DNA from: Rugamonas fusca
Lineage (GTDB): Bacteria; Pseudomonadota; Gammaproteobacteria; Burkholderiales; Burkholderiaceae_D
Length of the DNA: 64,000 nucleotides
Direction of reading: 5' to 3'
NCBI RefSeq assembly: GCF_014042365.1
Contig: NZ_JACEZS010000002.1
Span: 248,001 to 312,000 of the forward strand
The position numbers and the translations under genes were made by a program. Below, piece by piece: positions 52,631 through 62,782 of this stretch. The notes under the pieces were generated by a model, which ran no database searches, had not been told where the DNA came from, and saw nothing but the letters and a program-made list of their open reading frames with translations. The stretch's first letter is position 1; each line of letters opens with the position of its first letter.

Positions 52631-53333
52631 TGCTGGCCGTAACATCGGCGGAAAATACATAGCCGGCGCCGCGTACGGTCTTGATCAACAGCGGCTGGCG
52701 GCCGCCGTCGTTCAGGCGCAGGCGCAGGCGGCTGATCTGCACATCGAGGAAACGGTCCATGGGGCCGGCGTCGCGGCCACGGGTTTCCTCGCAGAGCACA
52801 TTGCGGTCCAGGATGTCGCCCGCGTGTTCGACAAAATACTTGAGCAGCTGGAAATCCAGCCCCGTCAGCGGCACGTGCTCGCCGTTGGGGCCGGTGACGG
52901 TGCGTTCGACCGTGTCCAGCGTGTAGCCGACGAAGCGGTAGAAGCGTGGCGCGGCCACATTGTCCATGCCGGTGCGGCGGTGGATGGCCTTGATGCGCGC
53001 CAGCAGCTCGCGCGGGCTGTAGGGCTTGGAGATGTAGTCGTCGGCACCCAGTTCCAGCCCCACCACGCGGTCCGTCTCGTCCGAGCTGGCCGTGAGCATG
53101 ATGATGGGCACGTTGGAGCGGCGCCGCACCATCTTGCACAGGGCAAAGCCGTCCGTGTCGGGCAGCATCACGTCCAGGATCACCAGCGACAATTCGTCGG
53201 CATAGCGGTTGAACTCGGCCGTGAAGGTTTCGCCGTTGTGGGCCAGGCCCACGTCGTACTGGTTCTTCTCCAGGTAGGTCTTGAGCAGGGTACGGGTCTT
53301 TTGGTCGTCGTCGACTATCAGTATCTTACGCAT
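52623..53333 (-). CDS. OmpR family response regulator
   Basis: 236-residue two-domain regulator. Receiver domain with acidic pocket VDDD, phosphoacceptor Asp54 (VILDVMLPDT) and KPYS, then a winged-helix DNA-binding domain (TGLDFQLLKYFVEHAG, RDAGPMDRFLDVQISRLR, IKTVRGAGYVF). It lies between the binding protein (8-base gap) and the kinase (8-base overlap). It most likely controls the divergent porin and ABC genes. The domain order and the pairing with a HAMP kinase correspond to sugar-responsive systems such as GltR of Pseudomonas; the comparison is from organisation only. Confidence 0.94.
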   Translation of the reverse strand: MRKILIVDDDQKTRTLLKTYLEKNQYDVGLAHNGETFTAEFNRYADELSLVILDVMLPDTDGFALCKMVRRRSNVPIIMLTASSDETDRVVGLELGADDYISKPYSPRELLARIKAIHRRTGMDNVAAPRFYRFVGYTLDTVERTVTGPNGEHVPLTGLDFQLLKYFVEHAGDILDRNVLCEETRGRDAGPMDRFLDVQISRLRLRLNDGGRQPLLIKTVRGAGYVFSADVTASNV

Positions 53334-53341
53334 GGTGTTGC

Positions 53342-54589
53342 CTAGTGTGTCTTGGTGTAGGTGCGCGCGATGGTGGCCAGGCGGCGCTGGATATCGGCCA
53401 CGGTGACGCCATCGTCGAGGAAATAGCGGTGCAGCTCGGCCACCATGGCGTCGCGCACGATCTCGTCGGTGGCCATGCGGTGCACCAGGCTGGGGATCTG
53501 GGCTGCGGGGCCGCTGGAAAACAGTTTGTAGGAAGCGCGCGCGCAACTGTCCATCTTCGCCAGCGCGGGATTGCGCAGCACGGAAATGGAACCCTTGATC
53601 TGATTGTAGTCGTTCTGCAGCGCCGGCGTCATGATCAGGGCGGCCAGCTTTTCCTGGGCCGGCCGGTGCGATTCGCGCGTGGCCAGCATGCTCAGCGTGT
53701 CGATGTTGTACAGGTGGTAGTTCGCCGTGCCGGGCACGACGGCGCAGCCGAAGCCATCATCAACGGCCAGGCCGCGCGTGACGAGCTCCCCCTTGGCCCA
53801 GTCGCCCATCACCAGCATGGCCGCTTTACCATCGGCCAGCTCGCCGGTGGCGTCGTCCCAGGTGCGCTCGGGCACCGGCTGGTCCATCCATTTTTTCAGG
53901 TGGCGCAAACGGGTCAGCGCGTTGGCCAGCTTCGGGTCGGCGTAGGCGGCCGCGTCGCGGCGCTGGAACAGGGCGCGGTAGAGCTCGGCGCCTTCGGACA
54001 GCACCAGCGTCTCGAACAGCGTGGCCACCTGCCACGGTTCGCTGCTCTGGGCCAAGGGCACCACGCCGCCCTGCTGCAGCACGGCGGCCACGTGCTCGAA
54101 TTCGGCCCAGGTCGCAGGCGGACTCAGCTTGAACTGGCTGAACAGCTTGCGGTTGTAGAACAGGGTGTTGATGCGGTGGATGCCCAGCGGCGCCGCGTAC
54201 ACATGGCCGTCGGACTGGATGGCGGCGGCCACGGTCGGCTGCAGCAGCTTGTCCCACTTGCCAGCGGCGGCCACCGCGTCCAGGTCCAGCAGCAGGCCGA
54301 GCCTTGCCCAGTCGCGGATCACGATGCCATTCACCTGCGCCACTTCGGGTGCATCCTTGGCCAGCATGCGGCTGCGCAGCACGATGCCGGCGCCCACGCC
54401 GGAACCGTTGGGGATCATGCCATCGCGCCAGGCGATGCCTTCGTCGTTGAGGCGGGCGGCGACCAGGTCGACAGCCTTGCGTTCGCTGGCCGATTTCCAC
54501 CAATGCAGCACTTGCAGGCCGTCCGCCTGGGCGGCGCCCCATGCGGCCAGGCACACCAGCGGCAGCAGCCGGCGCAGCGTTTTCACCAT
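53342..54589 (-). CDS. Sugar ABC-type binding protein without transporter, probable sensor
   Basis: 415-residue periplasmic binding protein with signal peptide (1-22, GAAQA). It belongs to the extracellular family 1 sugar-binding type: VLHWWKSASERKAV start, GDWAKGEL and a C-terminal helical region. It is a diverged relative of the transport binding protein at 56521 (shared VLHxW, MGDWAKGE, NIDxLxM, and SCA regions). No permease follows; instead the regulator and kinase genes come next with 8-base gaps. It should be the periplasmic sugar sensor for that kinase. A TATAGT -10-like box lies at 54676-54681. Confidence 0.88.
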   Translation of the reverse strand: MVKTLRRLLPLVCLAAWGAAQADGLQVLHWWKSASERKAVDLVAARLNDEGIAWRDGMIPNGSGVGAGIVLRSRMLAKDAPEVAQVNGIVIRDWARLGLLLDLDAVAAAGKWDKLLQPTVAAAIQSDGHVYAAPLGIHRINTLFYNRKLFSQFKLSPPATWAEFEHVAAVLQQGGVVPLAQSSEPWQVATLFETLVLSEGAELYRALFQRRDAAAYADPKLANALTRLRHLKKWMDQPVPERTWDDATGELADGKAAMLVMGDWAKGELVTRGLAVDDGFGCAVVPGTANYHLYNIDTLSMLATRESHRPAQEKLAALIMTPALQNDYNQIKGSISVLRNPALAKMDSCARASYKLFSSGPAAQIPSLVHRMATDEIVRDAMVAELHRYFLDDGVTVADIQRRLATIARTYTKTH

Positions 54590-55105
54590 GTCTCCTCACT
54601 CCAGCGACGATCCACCTCGTCGGATGAACCTGTTCTTTTGCCTCGCGGCGATATGTCCGCCATCTTGCCGCTGAGACTATACCTTAACTCGCGCAACAAA
54701 CGTTGGTAAGCATGTTCAGCATTTTGCAAGAAAGCGTTTGGAATTGTTGCGTTTTGTTGCAGCGGCCGGCATACCGCTCCGCGGGCCGCGGCGCCCGCCA
54801 TGACAGCCAGAACGGCCATCCCGCGCGCCCGGCCATTGTAAAGAAATGTAAGCACTGGCCAGCACCAAAAAACGCATAAACGCCATTAAATCAAGCACTT
54901 AACCATATTTCAAAATCGGAAAAGTGTCTGAGTAGCATCACAAAAGGGCCGATGTTACTGTGCACTTGCCGTAGCAAAAAACTACAACATCCACCGCAGC
55001 AGCAACACAAGTGTGGCAGGTACGCCGGCATGGAACGAGAGATACCGCGGCAGAAATGCCGACGCATCCGGGTCCGCACTGACAACCAACGAGGAGACTG
55101 TCGTA
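54590..55105. promoter_or_regulatory. 516-bp divergent control region between sensor operon and porin/ABC genes
   Basis: No gene supported. It contains the promoters of both operons. CGCAACAA (54692-54699) and TTGTTGCG (54744-54751) form an inverted pair 44 bases apart, and a second TTGTTGCA follows at 54754-54761; these are good candidates for regulator sites. The 54840-55010 part is AT-richer and lies ahead of the porin gene. I could not assign an exact -35/-10 for the porin. Confidence 0.5.
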
Positions 55106-56374
55106 ATGAAACATACCGTCCTGAAAACCCTCCCGGCCATGCTGGCCCTGGCCCTGGCCAGCGGCGTCGCCCACGCCGACGCCTTCAACGATACCGAGGG
55201 CTTCCACGGTTACCTCCGCGCCGGCGCCGGCGCCAGCTCGACCCACGGCCCGCAAAGCTGCTTCGGCCTGGGCGGCCCCACCCAGAGCTACCGTCTGGGC
55301 AACGAGTGCGACAGCTACACCGAATTCGGCTATACCCACGAACTGGCCAAGTCGGAGAACGGCGCCACCTTCGTCGGCACCCTGTGGGCCAACGCCTACA
55401 AGAACGGCTCCGACTTCGGCAACGCCCCGCTGAACCTGGCCAAGGCCTACGTGGAAGCACGCAACCTGCCCTTCATGAACGGCGGCACGGTCTGGATCGG
55501 CAAGCGTTACTACTACCGTCCTGACATCCACATGCTGGACATGCAGTTCATTAACATGAACGGCACCGGCGGCGGCCTGGACAAGATCAACCTGGGCCCA
55601 GGCAAGATCAGCTACGCCGTGTTCAAGGATAACGACCAGAACCAGTACGACCCCAACCTGTCGACCGTCGTCAACACCACGGCCGCGGTCCGCCAGAACC
55701 TGGTGTACGAAGGCCTGCCCGTCAACGCCGGCGGCACGCTGGACGCCGCCTTCACCATCGTCACGGCCCAGGGCAAGGGCACCCAGGACCACAACGGCTG
55801 GAACGCCTCGCTGTTCCACAAGCAGGCCGGCACCTTCGGCGGCGGCAACACCTTCGGCGTGCAGTACGGCGTTGGCCCTGGCACCGGCATCGGCGGTCCT
55901 TGCTGCGCGCGTATCGGTTCCTCGGGCAGCACCACGCTCGGCTCCGACGTGACCCGCGTGCGCGTGTTCGACGACCTGTGGATCCAGCCCACCAAGCAGT
56001 TCAGCGCCGAGATGGTGGCCCTGTGGCAGAAGGACAAGTCCGATGCCAACGGCAGCACCACCTGGACCACGGCCGGTATCCGTCCCGTGTACGCCTTCGC
56101 GCAAAACTTCAAGCTGCAGGCCGAACTGGGCGTGACGGGCCTGAAGTCGGGCACCACCGGCGAGACGGCGCGCCTGACCAAGCTGACCATCGCCCCGACC
56201 ATCACCGTGGGCGAAGGCTTCTGGCAGCGTCCTGAACTGCGCGCCTACTTCACCTATGGCAAGTGGAACAAGGAAGCGACGGCCCTGGTCAACGCGGCCA
56301 ACAATTCCGGCCCCGTGTACGGCAACGGCACCAGTGGTTCCTCGATCGGCCTGCAGATGGAAGCCTGGTGGTAA
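55106..56374 (+). CDS. LamB-type maltoporin/carbohydrate porin
   Basis: 422-residue outer-membrane sugar porin. Signal peptide (1-24, GVAHA), then an 18-strand barrel pattern with the LamB start FHGYLRAGAGAS, GRWGN-like NECDSYTEFGYTH, VWIGKRYYYRPDIHMLD with a greasy-slide aromatic ladder, and C-terminal LQMEAWW ending in a tryptophan recognised by the BAM machinery. GAGGAG precedes the ATG. First gene of the uptake set; it would let oligosaccharides or glucose/mannose-type sugars cross the outer membrane. The cysteine pairs (SCFG..NEC; PCC) are unusual for a porin. Confidence 0.93.
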   Translation: MKHTVLKTLPAMLALALASGVAHADAFNDTEGFHGYLRAGAGASSTHGPQSCFGLGGPTQSYRLGNECDSYTEFGYTHELAKSENGATFVGTLWANAYKNGSDFGNAPLNLAKAYVEARNLPFMNGGTVWIGKRYYYRPDIHMLDMQFINMNGTGGGLDKINLGPGKISYAVFKDNDQNQYDPNLSTVVNTTAAVRQNLVYEGLPVNAGGTLDAAFTIVTAQGKGTQDHNGWNASLFHKQAGTFGGGNTFGVQYGVGPGTGIGGPCCARIGSSGSTTLGSDVTRVRVFDDLWIQPTKQFSAEMVALWQKDKSDANGSTTWTTAGIRPVYAFAQNFKLQAELGVTGLKSGTTGETARLTKLTIAPTITVGEGFWQRPELRAYFTYGKWNKEATALVNAANNSGPVYGNGTSGSSIGLQMEAWW

Positions 56375-56426
56375 TCGGCCCGGCAATCTGCCAGCCCGAC
56401 ACCCCGCTTTACCCGTAGCCTAAGCC

Positions 56427-56468
56427 GCGCGTCCGGCACCCCAACCAGTATTTCAGGTGCCGGCGCGC
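56427..56468 (+). terminator. Intercistronic hairpin after the porin gene
   Basis: GCGCG-t-CCGGCACC and GGTGCCGG-CGCGC form a 13-bp stem with one bulged T and a 15-nt loop, 52 bases after the porin stop and upstream of the binding-protein gene. No T-run follows. It may protect the porin mRNA or reduce read-through. Confidence 0.5.
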
Positions 56469-56520
56469 AATCGTGATAGATTAATAAAGTTACATCAATC
56501 CACATACGGAGACATATAAC

Positions 56521-57771
56521 ATGACCCTCAAACCTCTCGTCCAAGCCGCCCTGCTGCTGTCCGCCGTCGCCGCTTCCGCCGCCATGGCCGCCCCCCAGGT
56601 CGAAGTGCTGCACTACTGGACTTCCGGTGGCGAAGCCAAATCGATCGCCGAACTGAAGAAGATGATGGAAGCCAAAGGCGTGGCGTGGAAAGACTTCGCC
56701 GTGGCCGGCGGCGCGGGCGAAAACGCCACCACCGCCCTGAAGGCACGCGTGATCGCCGGCAGCGCTCCCACCGCGGCCCAGATCAAGGGCCCATCGATCC
56801 AGGAATGGGGCCAGGAAGGCGTGCTGGCCAACATCGACGCGGCCGCCACCGAAGGCAAGTGGGAATCCCTGCTGCCCTCCGTCGTCACCAAGGTGATGAA
56901 GTACCAGGGTCATTATGTCGCCGTGCCGGTCAACGTGCACCGCGTGAACTGGCTGTGGGTCAACCCGGCCGTGCTGGCCAAGGCCGGCGCCAAGGCCCCG
57001 ACCAACTTCGATGAATTCTTCGCCGCCGCCGACAAGATCAAGGCTGCCGGCATGGTGGCCGTGGCCCACGGTGGCCAGCCATGGCAGGACGCCACCGTGT
57101 TCGAGTCCGTGGTGCTGGGCGTGGGCGGTGCCGCGTTCTACGACAAGGCACTGGTGAAGCTGGACCAGGCCGCCCTGACCAGCCCAACCATGGTCAAGTC
57201 GTTTGAAACGCTGGGCAAGATCAAGACCTACATCGACAAGGACGCCGCTGGCCGCGACTGGAACCTGGCCACCGCCATGGTCATCAATGGCAAGGCCGGC
57301 ATGCAGTTCATGGGCGACTGGGCCAAGGGCGAATTCACGGCCGCCGGCAAGGTGCCGGGCAAGGACTTCCTGTGCCTGCCCGCACCGGGCACCGAGAAGT
57401 CATACACCTTCAACATCGACTCGCTGGCCATGTTCAAGGTCAAGAGCGCCGAGGAGCAGAAGGCCCAGCTGACCCTGGCCAACGCCGTGATGAGCCCCGA
57501 GTTCCAGGAAGTGTTCAACCTGAACAAGGGTTCGATCCCGGTCCGCTCCGGCGTCTCGCGCGCCAAGTTCGACTCCTGCGCCATCCGTTCGATGGACGAC
57601 ATGGCCGCCAGCAGCAAGGCCGGCACGCTCGAGCCGTCCATGGCCCACGGCATGGCGATCGACTCGGCCAAGGCCGGCGCGATCCAGGACGTGATCGCCA
57701 AGTTCATGAACTCGTCGATGACGCCGCAGGCCGCCGTGCAAGCGCTGGCCAAGGCCGCCAAGACGAAGTAA
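56521..57771 (+). CDS. Sugar ABC transporter binding protein (GtsA-like)
   Basis: 416-residue periplasmic sugar-binding protein. Signal peptide (1-23, SAAMA), VEVLHYWTSGGEAKSI start, VNVHRVNWLWVNP, MGDWAKGEF and NIDSLAMF. These are those of the glucose/mannose-type binding protein of the GtsABCD system in pseudomonads. CGGAGA lies 8 bases ahead of the ATG. It is 146 bases after the porin gene and is followed by the two permeases. Length is normal for the family. Confidence 0.92.
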   Translation: MTLKPLVQAALLLSAVAASAAMAAPQVEVLHYWTSGGEAKSIAELKKMMEAKGVAWKDFAVAGGAGENATTALKARVIAGSAPTAAQIKGPSIQEWGQEGVLANIDAAATEGKWESLLPSVVTKVMKYQGHYVAVPVNVHRVNWLWVNPAVLAKAGAKAPTNFDEFFAAADKIKAAGMVAVAHGGQPWQDATVFESVVLGVGGAAFYDKALVKLDQAALTSPTMVKSFETLGKIKTYIDKDAAGRDWNLATAMVINGKAGMQFMGDWAKGEFTAAGKVPGKDFLCLPAPGTEKSYTFNIDSLAMFKVKSAEEQKAQLTLANAVMSPEFQEVFNLNKGSIPVRSGVSRAKFDSCAIRSMDDMAASSKAGTLEPSMAHGMAIDSAKAGAIQDVIAKFMNSSMTPQAAVQALAKAAKTK

Positions 57772-57866
57772 GAACGCCGTCGCCAAGGCGGCAAAGCAGG
57801 CCGCAACCTGGCCTGTACGAAGGCTGCAACCAAGCTGTAACCCAAGCAGTAACGCTGTAACGCTGT

Positions 57867-57888
57867 CGCGCGGACCGTCGTCCGCGCG
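57867..57888 (+). terminator. Intercistronic hairpin between binding protein and first permease
   Basis: CGCGCGGAC and GTCCGCGCG form a perfect 9-bp stem with a CGTC loop. It lies 95 bases after the binding-protein stop and 72 bases before the permease start. It has no T-run. Position and structure fit a stabiliser of the upstream message (binding protein needed in excess). Confidence 0.55.
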
Positions 57889-57960
57889 CAGAGGCCGCGG
57901 CCGCCGCGCTCCCGCCCCCTGGAGCGCGGGCCGGCCGCCCCCCTCGCCCTGGAGAACCCC

Positions 57961-58914
57961 ATGTCCGCTACAACCGCAACCCCGGCCAGCCCGGCCGCCG
58001 CCAGCGCGGCCCGCGCCCCGGCCCGCGCCAGCCGCTTCGCCGGCCTGGCCGACACCTGGCTGCCACGCCTGGTGCTGTCGCCCACCATCATCGCCTCGCT
58101 CGTGTTCGTGTATGGCTTCATCGGCCTGACGGCCTGGCTGTCGCTGACCGACTCGCGCATGATGCCCAATTACGAGTATGCCGGCTTCGGCCAGTATGCC
58201 AACCTGTTCGAGATCGACCGCTGGTGGACCGCCGCCGCCAATCTCGGCATCTTCGGCGGCCTGTTCATCCTGGTCTGCCTGGCCATCGGCCTGACCATGG
58301 CCATTTTGCTGGACCAGCGCATCCGCCACGAAGGTGCGCTGCGCGCCATCTACCTGTACCCGATGGCGCTGTCGTTCATCGTCACCGGCGCGGCCTGGAA
58401 GTGGATCCTCAACCCCGGCCTGGGCCTGGAGAAGATGATGCACGACTGGGGCTTCGCCAATTTCAGCTTCGACTGGCTGGTCAATTCCGACATGTCGATC
58501 TACACCGTGGTGATCGCCGGCGTATGGCAATCGTCCGGCTTCGTCATGGCCCTGTTCCTGGCGGGTTTGCGCGGCGTCGACGACGCCATCATCAAGGCCG
58601 CCATGGTCGATGGCGCCAGCCTGCCCACGATTTACCGGCGTATTGTCATCCCCTCCTTGCGTCCGGTCTTTTTCAGCGTGCTGCTGGTGCTCGCGCACAT
58701 CGCCATCAAGAGCTTCGACCTGGTGATGGCGCTGACGGCCGGCGGCCCCGGCACCTCCTCCGACGTGCCGGCCATCTTCATGTACCAGTTCTCGTTCACC
58801 CGTGGCCAGCTGGGCCTGGGCGCGGCGTCGGCCATGATGATGCTGGCCACGGTGCTGGCCGTGCTGGTACCGCTGATGTACATGGAAACCAAAGGAGCGC
58901 GCAATGGACGCTAA
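57961..58914 (+). CDS. Sugar ABC transporter permease (GtsB-like)
   Basis: 317-residue MalF-type permease with six predicted helices after an N-terminal Ala/Pro/Thr-rich stretch of about 30 residues. The EAA loop is present as DDAIIKAAMVDGASLPTIYR..PSLRP. GGAG precedes the ATG. The stop overlaps the second permease start by 11 bases. It forms the channel together with that permease and the ATPase. Confidence 0.93.
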   Translation: MSATTATPASPAAASAARAPARASRFAGLADTWLPRLVLSPTIIASLVFVYGFIGLTAWLSLTDSRMMPNYEYAGFGQYANLFEIDRWWTAAANLGIFGGLFILVCLAIGLTMAILLDQRIRHEGALRAIYLYPMALSFIVTGAAWKWILNPGLGLEKMMHDWGFANFSFDWLVNSDMSIYTVVIAGVWQSSGFVMALFLAGLRGVDDAIIKAAMVDGASLPTIYRRIVIPSLRPVFFSVLLVLAHIAIKSFDLVMALTAGGPGTSSDVPAIFMYQFSFTRGQLGLGAASAMMMLATVLAVLVPLMYMETKGARNGR

Positions 58915-59782
58915 TCTGAACATCGACGGCGGCCGCGTGACGGTGGGCCGCATCGCCATCTACACCCTGCTGGTGCTGGTGGCCCTGTATTACCTGGCGC
59001 CGCTGTACGTGATGCTGACCACCTCGTTCAAGACGCTGGACCAGATCCGCACCGGCAACCTGCTGGCCTTCCCGCTGCACCCGACCACGGCGGCCTGGGG
59101 CAAGGCCTGGGACAGCGCCTGCACGGGCGTCAGCTGCGGCGGCCTGCAGCCCTACTTCTGGAACTCGGTGCGCATGGTGATTCCGGCCGTGCTGATCTCC
59201 AGCCTGATCGGTTCGCTCAACGGCTACGTGCTGGCGCACTGGCGCTTCCGTGGCTCGAACGTGGTGTTCACGGCCCTGATGGTGGGCTGCTTCATCCCGT
59301 TCCAGGTGGTGATCCTGCCGATGGCGCGCCTGCTGGGCCTGGCCGAACTGGCCAACACCACCACCGGCCTGGTACTGGTGCACATCATCTACGGCATCGC
59401 CTTCACCACCCTGTTCTTCCGCAACTACTACGTGTCGGTGCCCGATGAACTGGTGAACGCGGCCCGCATCGACGGCGCCGGCTTTTTCACCATCTACCGC
59501 CGCATTATCTTCCCGCTGTCGCTGCCCATCTTCATGGTGTGCTTCATCTGGCAGTTCACGCAGATCTGGAACGACTTCCTGTTCGGCGTGGTGTTCGGCG
59601 GTTCGGACGCGCAGCCGGTGACGGTGGCGCTGAACAACCTGGTCAACACCTCCACCGGCGTGACCGAGTACAACGTCAATATGGCCGCCGCCATCATCGC
59701 CGCCCTGCCTACGCTGGTGCTGTACATGGTGGCGGGCAAATACTTCGTGCGCGGCCTGACGGCCGGCGCGGTCAAGGGCTAA
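58904..59782 (+). CDS. Sugar ABC transporter permease (GtsC-like)
   Basis: 292-residue MalG-type permease with six helices; the EAA loop reads PDELVNAARIDGAGFFTIY..PLSLP. AAAGGAG precedes the ATG, which lies inside the end of the first permease (11-base overlap), so translation is coupled. It is followed by a perfect hairpin and the ATPase gene. Confidence 0.93.
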   Translation: MDANLNIDGGRVTVGRIAIYTLLVLVALYYLAPLYVMLTTSFKTLDQIRTGNLLAFPLHPTTAAWGKAWDSACTGVSCGGLQPYFWNSVRMVIPAVLISSLIGSLNGYVLAHWRFRGSNVVFTALMVGCFIPFQVVILPMARLLGLAELANTTTGLVLVHIIYGIAFTTLFFRNYYVSVPDELVNAARIDGAGFFTIYRRIIFPLSLPIFMVCFIWQFTQIWNDFLFGVVFGGSDAQPVTVALNNLVNTSTGVTEYNVNMAAAIIAALPTLVLYMVAGKYFVRGLTAGAVKG

Positions 59783-59793
59783 TACACACATTC

Positions 59794-59817
59794 GGCGCCG
59801 GCATCGTGGCCGGCGCC
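59794..59817 (+). terminator. Intercistronic hairpin before the ATPase gene
   Basis: GGCGCCGGC and GCCGGCGCC form a perfect 9-bp stem around ATCGTG, 11 bases after the second permease stop and 17 bases before the ATPase ATG. No T-run, so read-through is expected; it may limit or stabilise the transcript at this point. Confidence 0.5.
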
Positions 59818-59833
59818 TTCAGGAGACATCAGC

Positions 59834-60964
<1,131 letters not shown>

Positions 60965-60975
60965 ACGATTCAACC

Positions 60976-61000
60976 CGGCCGCCGTTCCCTGCGGCGGCCG
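60976..61000 (+). terminator. Hairpin after the ATPase gene
   Basis: CGGCCGCCG and CGGCGGCCG form a perfect 9-bp stem with a 7-nt loop, 11 bases after the ATPase stop. The following CTTTCCTCCCCTCCCGTTTT has only short T-runs. It is likely the end of the ABC operon, with incomplete termination. Confidence 0.6.
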
Positions 61001-61106
61001 CTTTCCTCCCCTCCCGTTTTCCCCGCCCGCATCCCCGCGGCTGCGGACCGCTTCACCCGTATGCATACTAAAGACGCGGGCCACGACCGGCGTCATGGAG
61101 ACTGAC

Positions 61107-62726
61107 ATGAAGCTCAACGATATCAAGATCGGCTACCGCCTGATGCTGGGCTTTGGCCTGATGCTGGCGCTGATGGCCGGCATGACCGCCATCGCCGCGC
61201 TGGCCTCGCGCCAGGCCGGCGCCAGCCTGACGCGCTCGGTCGATCAAAGCAACGCCAAGTCCGCGCTGGTGGCGGCCATGCGCCAGAACCTGTTCCACCA
61301 GGGCCTGGCCGCCCGCAACATCGGCGCCACGGCCGACCTCAACCAGATGCAGAAGGAGATGGCCAACATCGGCCTCGAACAGCAGCGCTACCGCGACAAC
61401 GAAGCGAAGCTGGCCGCGCTGGGCCTGAATCCGGCCGAACGCGCCATCGTGGATGAAATGCACGGCTACCAACAAACCAGCCTGCCCTACTTCAAGGAAG
61501 CGCAGGAATACGTGGCCGGCTTCAACGCGGGCCAGGCGCTCAAGGTGCTGACCACGCAGGTGGCGCCGCTGCAGGACAAGTGGCTCGCTGGCCTGGACCA
61601 GCTGGCGGCCCTGCAGAACCAGGAAATCGGCGCCGGCATCGGCCGCTTCAAGGACGACAGCGCCCATGCCACCGTCATCATGGCCCTGATCTGCGCCGTG
61701 GCCATGACGCTGGCCGTGGTGGTGGCGCTGCGCCTGAGCCGCAGCATCACGCGCCCGCTGCAACAGGCGCTGGAACTGGCCACCCGCGTGGCCGGCGGCG
61801 ACCTGACCCAGCGTGTGGCCGTGGGCGCGCAGGATGAAACGGGCCAGCTGCTGCGCGCGCTGGCCAGCATGAACGACAGCCTGGCCGCCACCGTGGGCGC
61901 GGTGCGCACCAGCACCGAGTCGATCACGGTCGCCTCGCGCGAGATCGCCAGCGGCAACGCCGACCTGTCCTCGCGCACGGAGGCCCAGGCCAGCGCGCTG
62001 GAACAGACCGCCAGCTCGATGGAGGAACTGACGGGCACCGTGCGCCAGAACGCCCAGCACGCGCAGCAGGCCAACCAGTTGGCCGTGTCGGCATCGGCCG
62101 TGGCCGCGCAAGGGGGACAGATCGTGGCCGACGTGGTGCAGACCATGGCCACCATCAAGGCCAGTTCATACCAGATCGTGGACATCATCGGCGTGATCGA
62201 CTCGATCGCGTTCCAGACCAATATCCTGGCGCTGAATGCCGCCGTGGAAGCGGCGCGCGCCGGCGAACAGGGGCGCGGCTTCGCCGTGGTGGCGTCCGAA
62301 GTGCGCAACCTGGCCCAGCGCAGCGCCGGCGCGGCCAGGGAGATCAAGACCCTGATCGGCAATTCGGTCGAACAGGTGGACGCCGGCGGTAAGCTGGTCG
62401 ATTCGGCCGGGCAGACCATGGAGCGCATCGTGACCGCCGTGCAGCAGGTGGCCGACTTCATGCACGACATCACGGCCGCCAGCCAGGAGCAGAGCGTGGG
62501 CATCGAGGAAGTGAATCGCGCCGTGGGCCAGATGGACGCCATGACCCAGCAGAACGCGGCCCTGGTCGAACAGGCCGCAGCGGCGGCCGAAAGCATGCAG
62601 GAACAGGCCACCAACCTGGCGCGCGCGGTCGGCATCTTCAAGCTGGGCGCGCACACCGGATCGGCGCGCGCCGCCCTGCCCCAGCCACGCGGGCCGCAAC
62701 AGCGCCTGAGCGCGACGCCGGCCTGA
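61107..62726 (+). CDS. Methyl-accepting chemotaxis protein
   Basis: 539-residue chemoreceptor. Two membrane helices (about 10-32 and 190-210) bound a four-helix-bundle periplasmic ligand domain of about 150 residues. HAMP (about 212-265) and a long signalling domain follow, with the highly conserved hairpin tip (IIGVIDSIAFQTNILALNAA, quoted in part) at about 365-390. GGAGAC precedes the ATG at 61107; an in-frame ATG at 61095 is within that ribosome site. Its place between the sugar transporter and the epimerase suggests it senses the same sugar, perhaps through the binding protein, but the ligand is unproven. Confidence 0.92.
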   Translation: MKLNDIKIGYRLMLGFGLMLALMAGMTAIAALASRQAGASLTRSVDQSNAKSALVAAMRQNLFHQGLAARNIGATADLNQMQKEMANIGLEQQRYRDNEAKLAALGLNPAERAIVDEMHGYQQTSLPYFKEAQEYVAGFNAGQALKVLTTQVAPLQDKWLAGLDQLAALQNQEIGAGIGRFKDDSAHATVIMALICAVAMTLAVVVALRLSRSITRPLQQALELATRVAGGDLTQRVAVGAQDETGQLLRALASMNDSLAATVGAVRTSTESITVASREIASGNADLSSRTEAQASALEQTASSMEELTGTVRQNAQHAQQANQLAVSASAVAAQGGQIVADVVQTMATIKASSYQIVDIIGVIDSIAFQTNILALNAAVEAARAGEQGRGFAVVASEVRNLAQRSAGAAREIKTLIGNSVEQVDAGGKLVDSAGQTMERIVTAVQQVADFMHDITAASQEQSVGIEEVNRAVGQMDAMTQQNAALVEQAAAAAESMQEQATNLARAVGIFKLGAHTGSARAALPQPRGPQQRLSATPA

Positions 62727-62782
62727 CACGACAAGCATCGGCACGCCACCGACACATCTCACTTCCGCAACGGTTCCTTACC

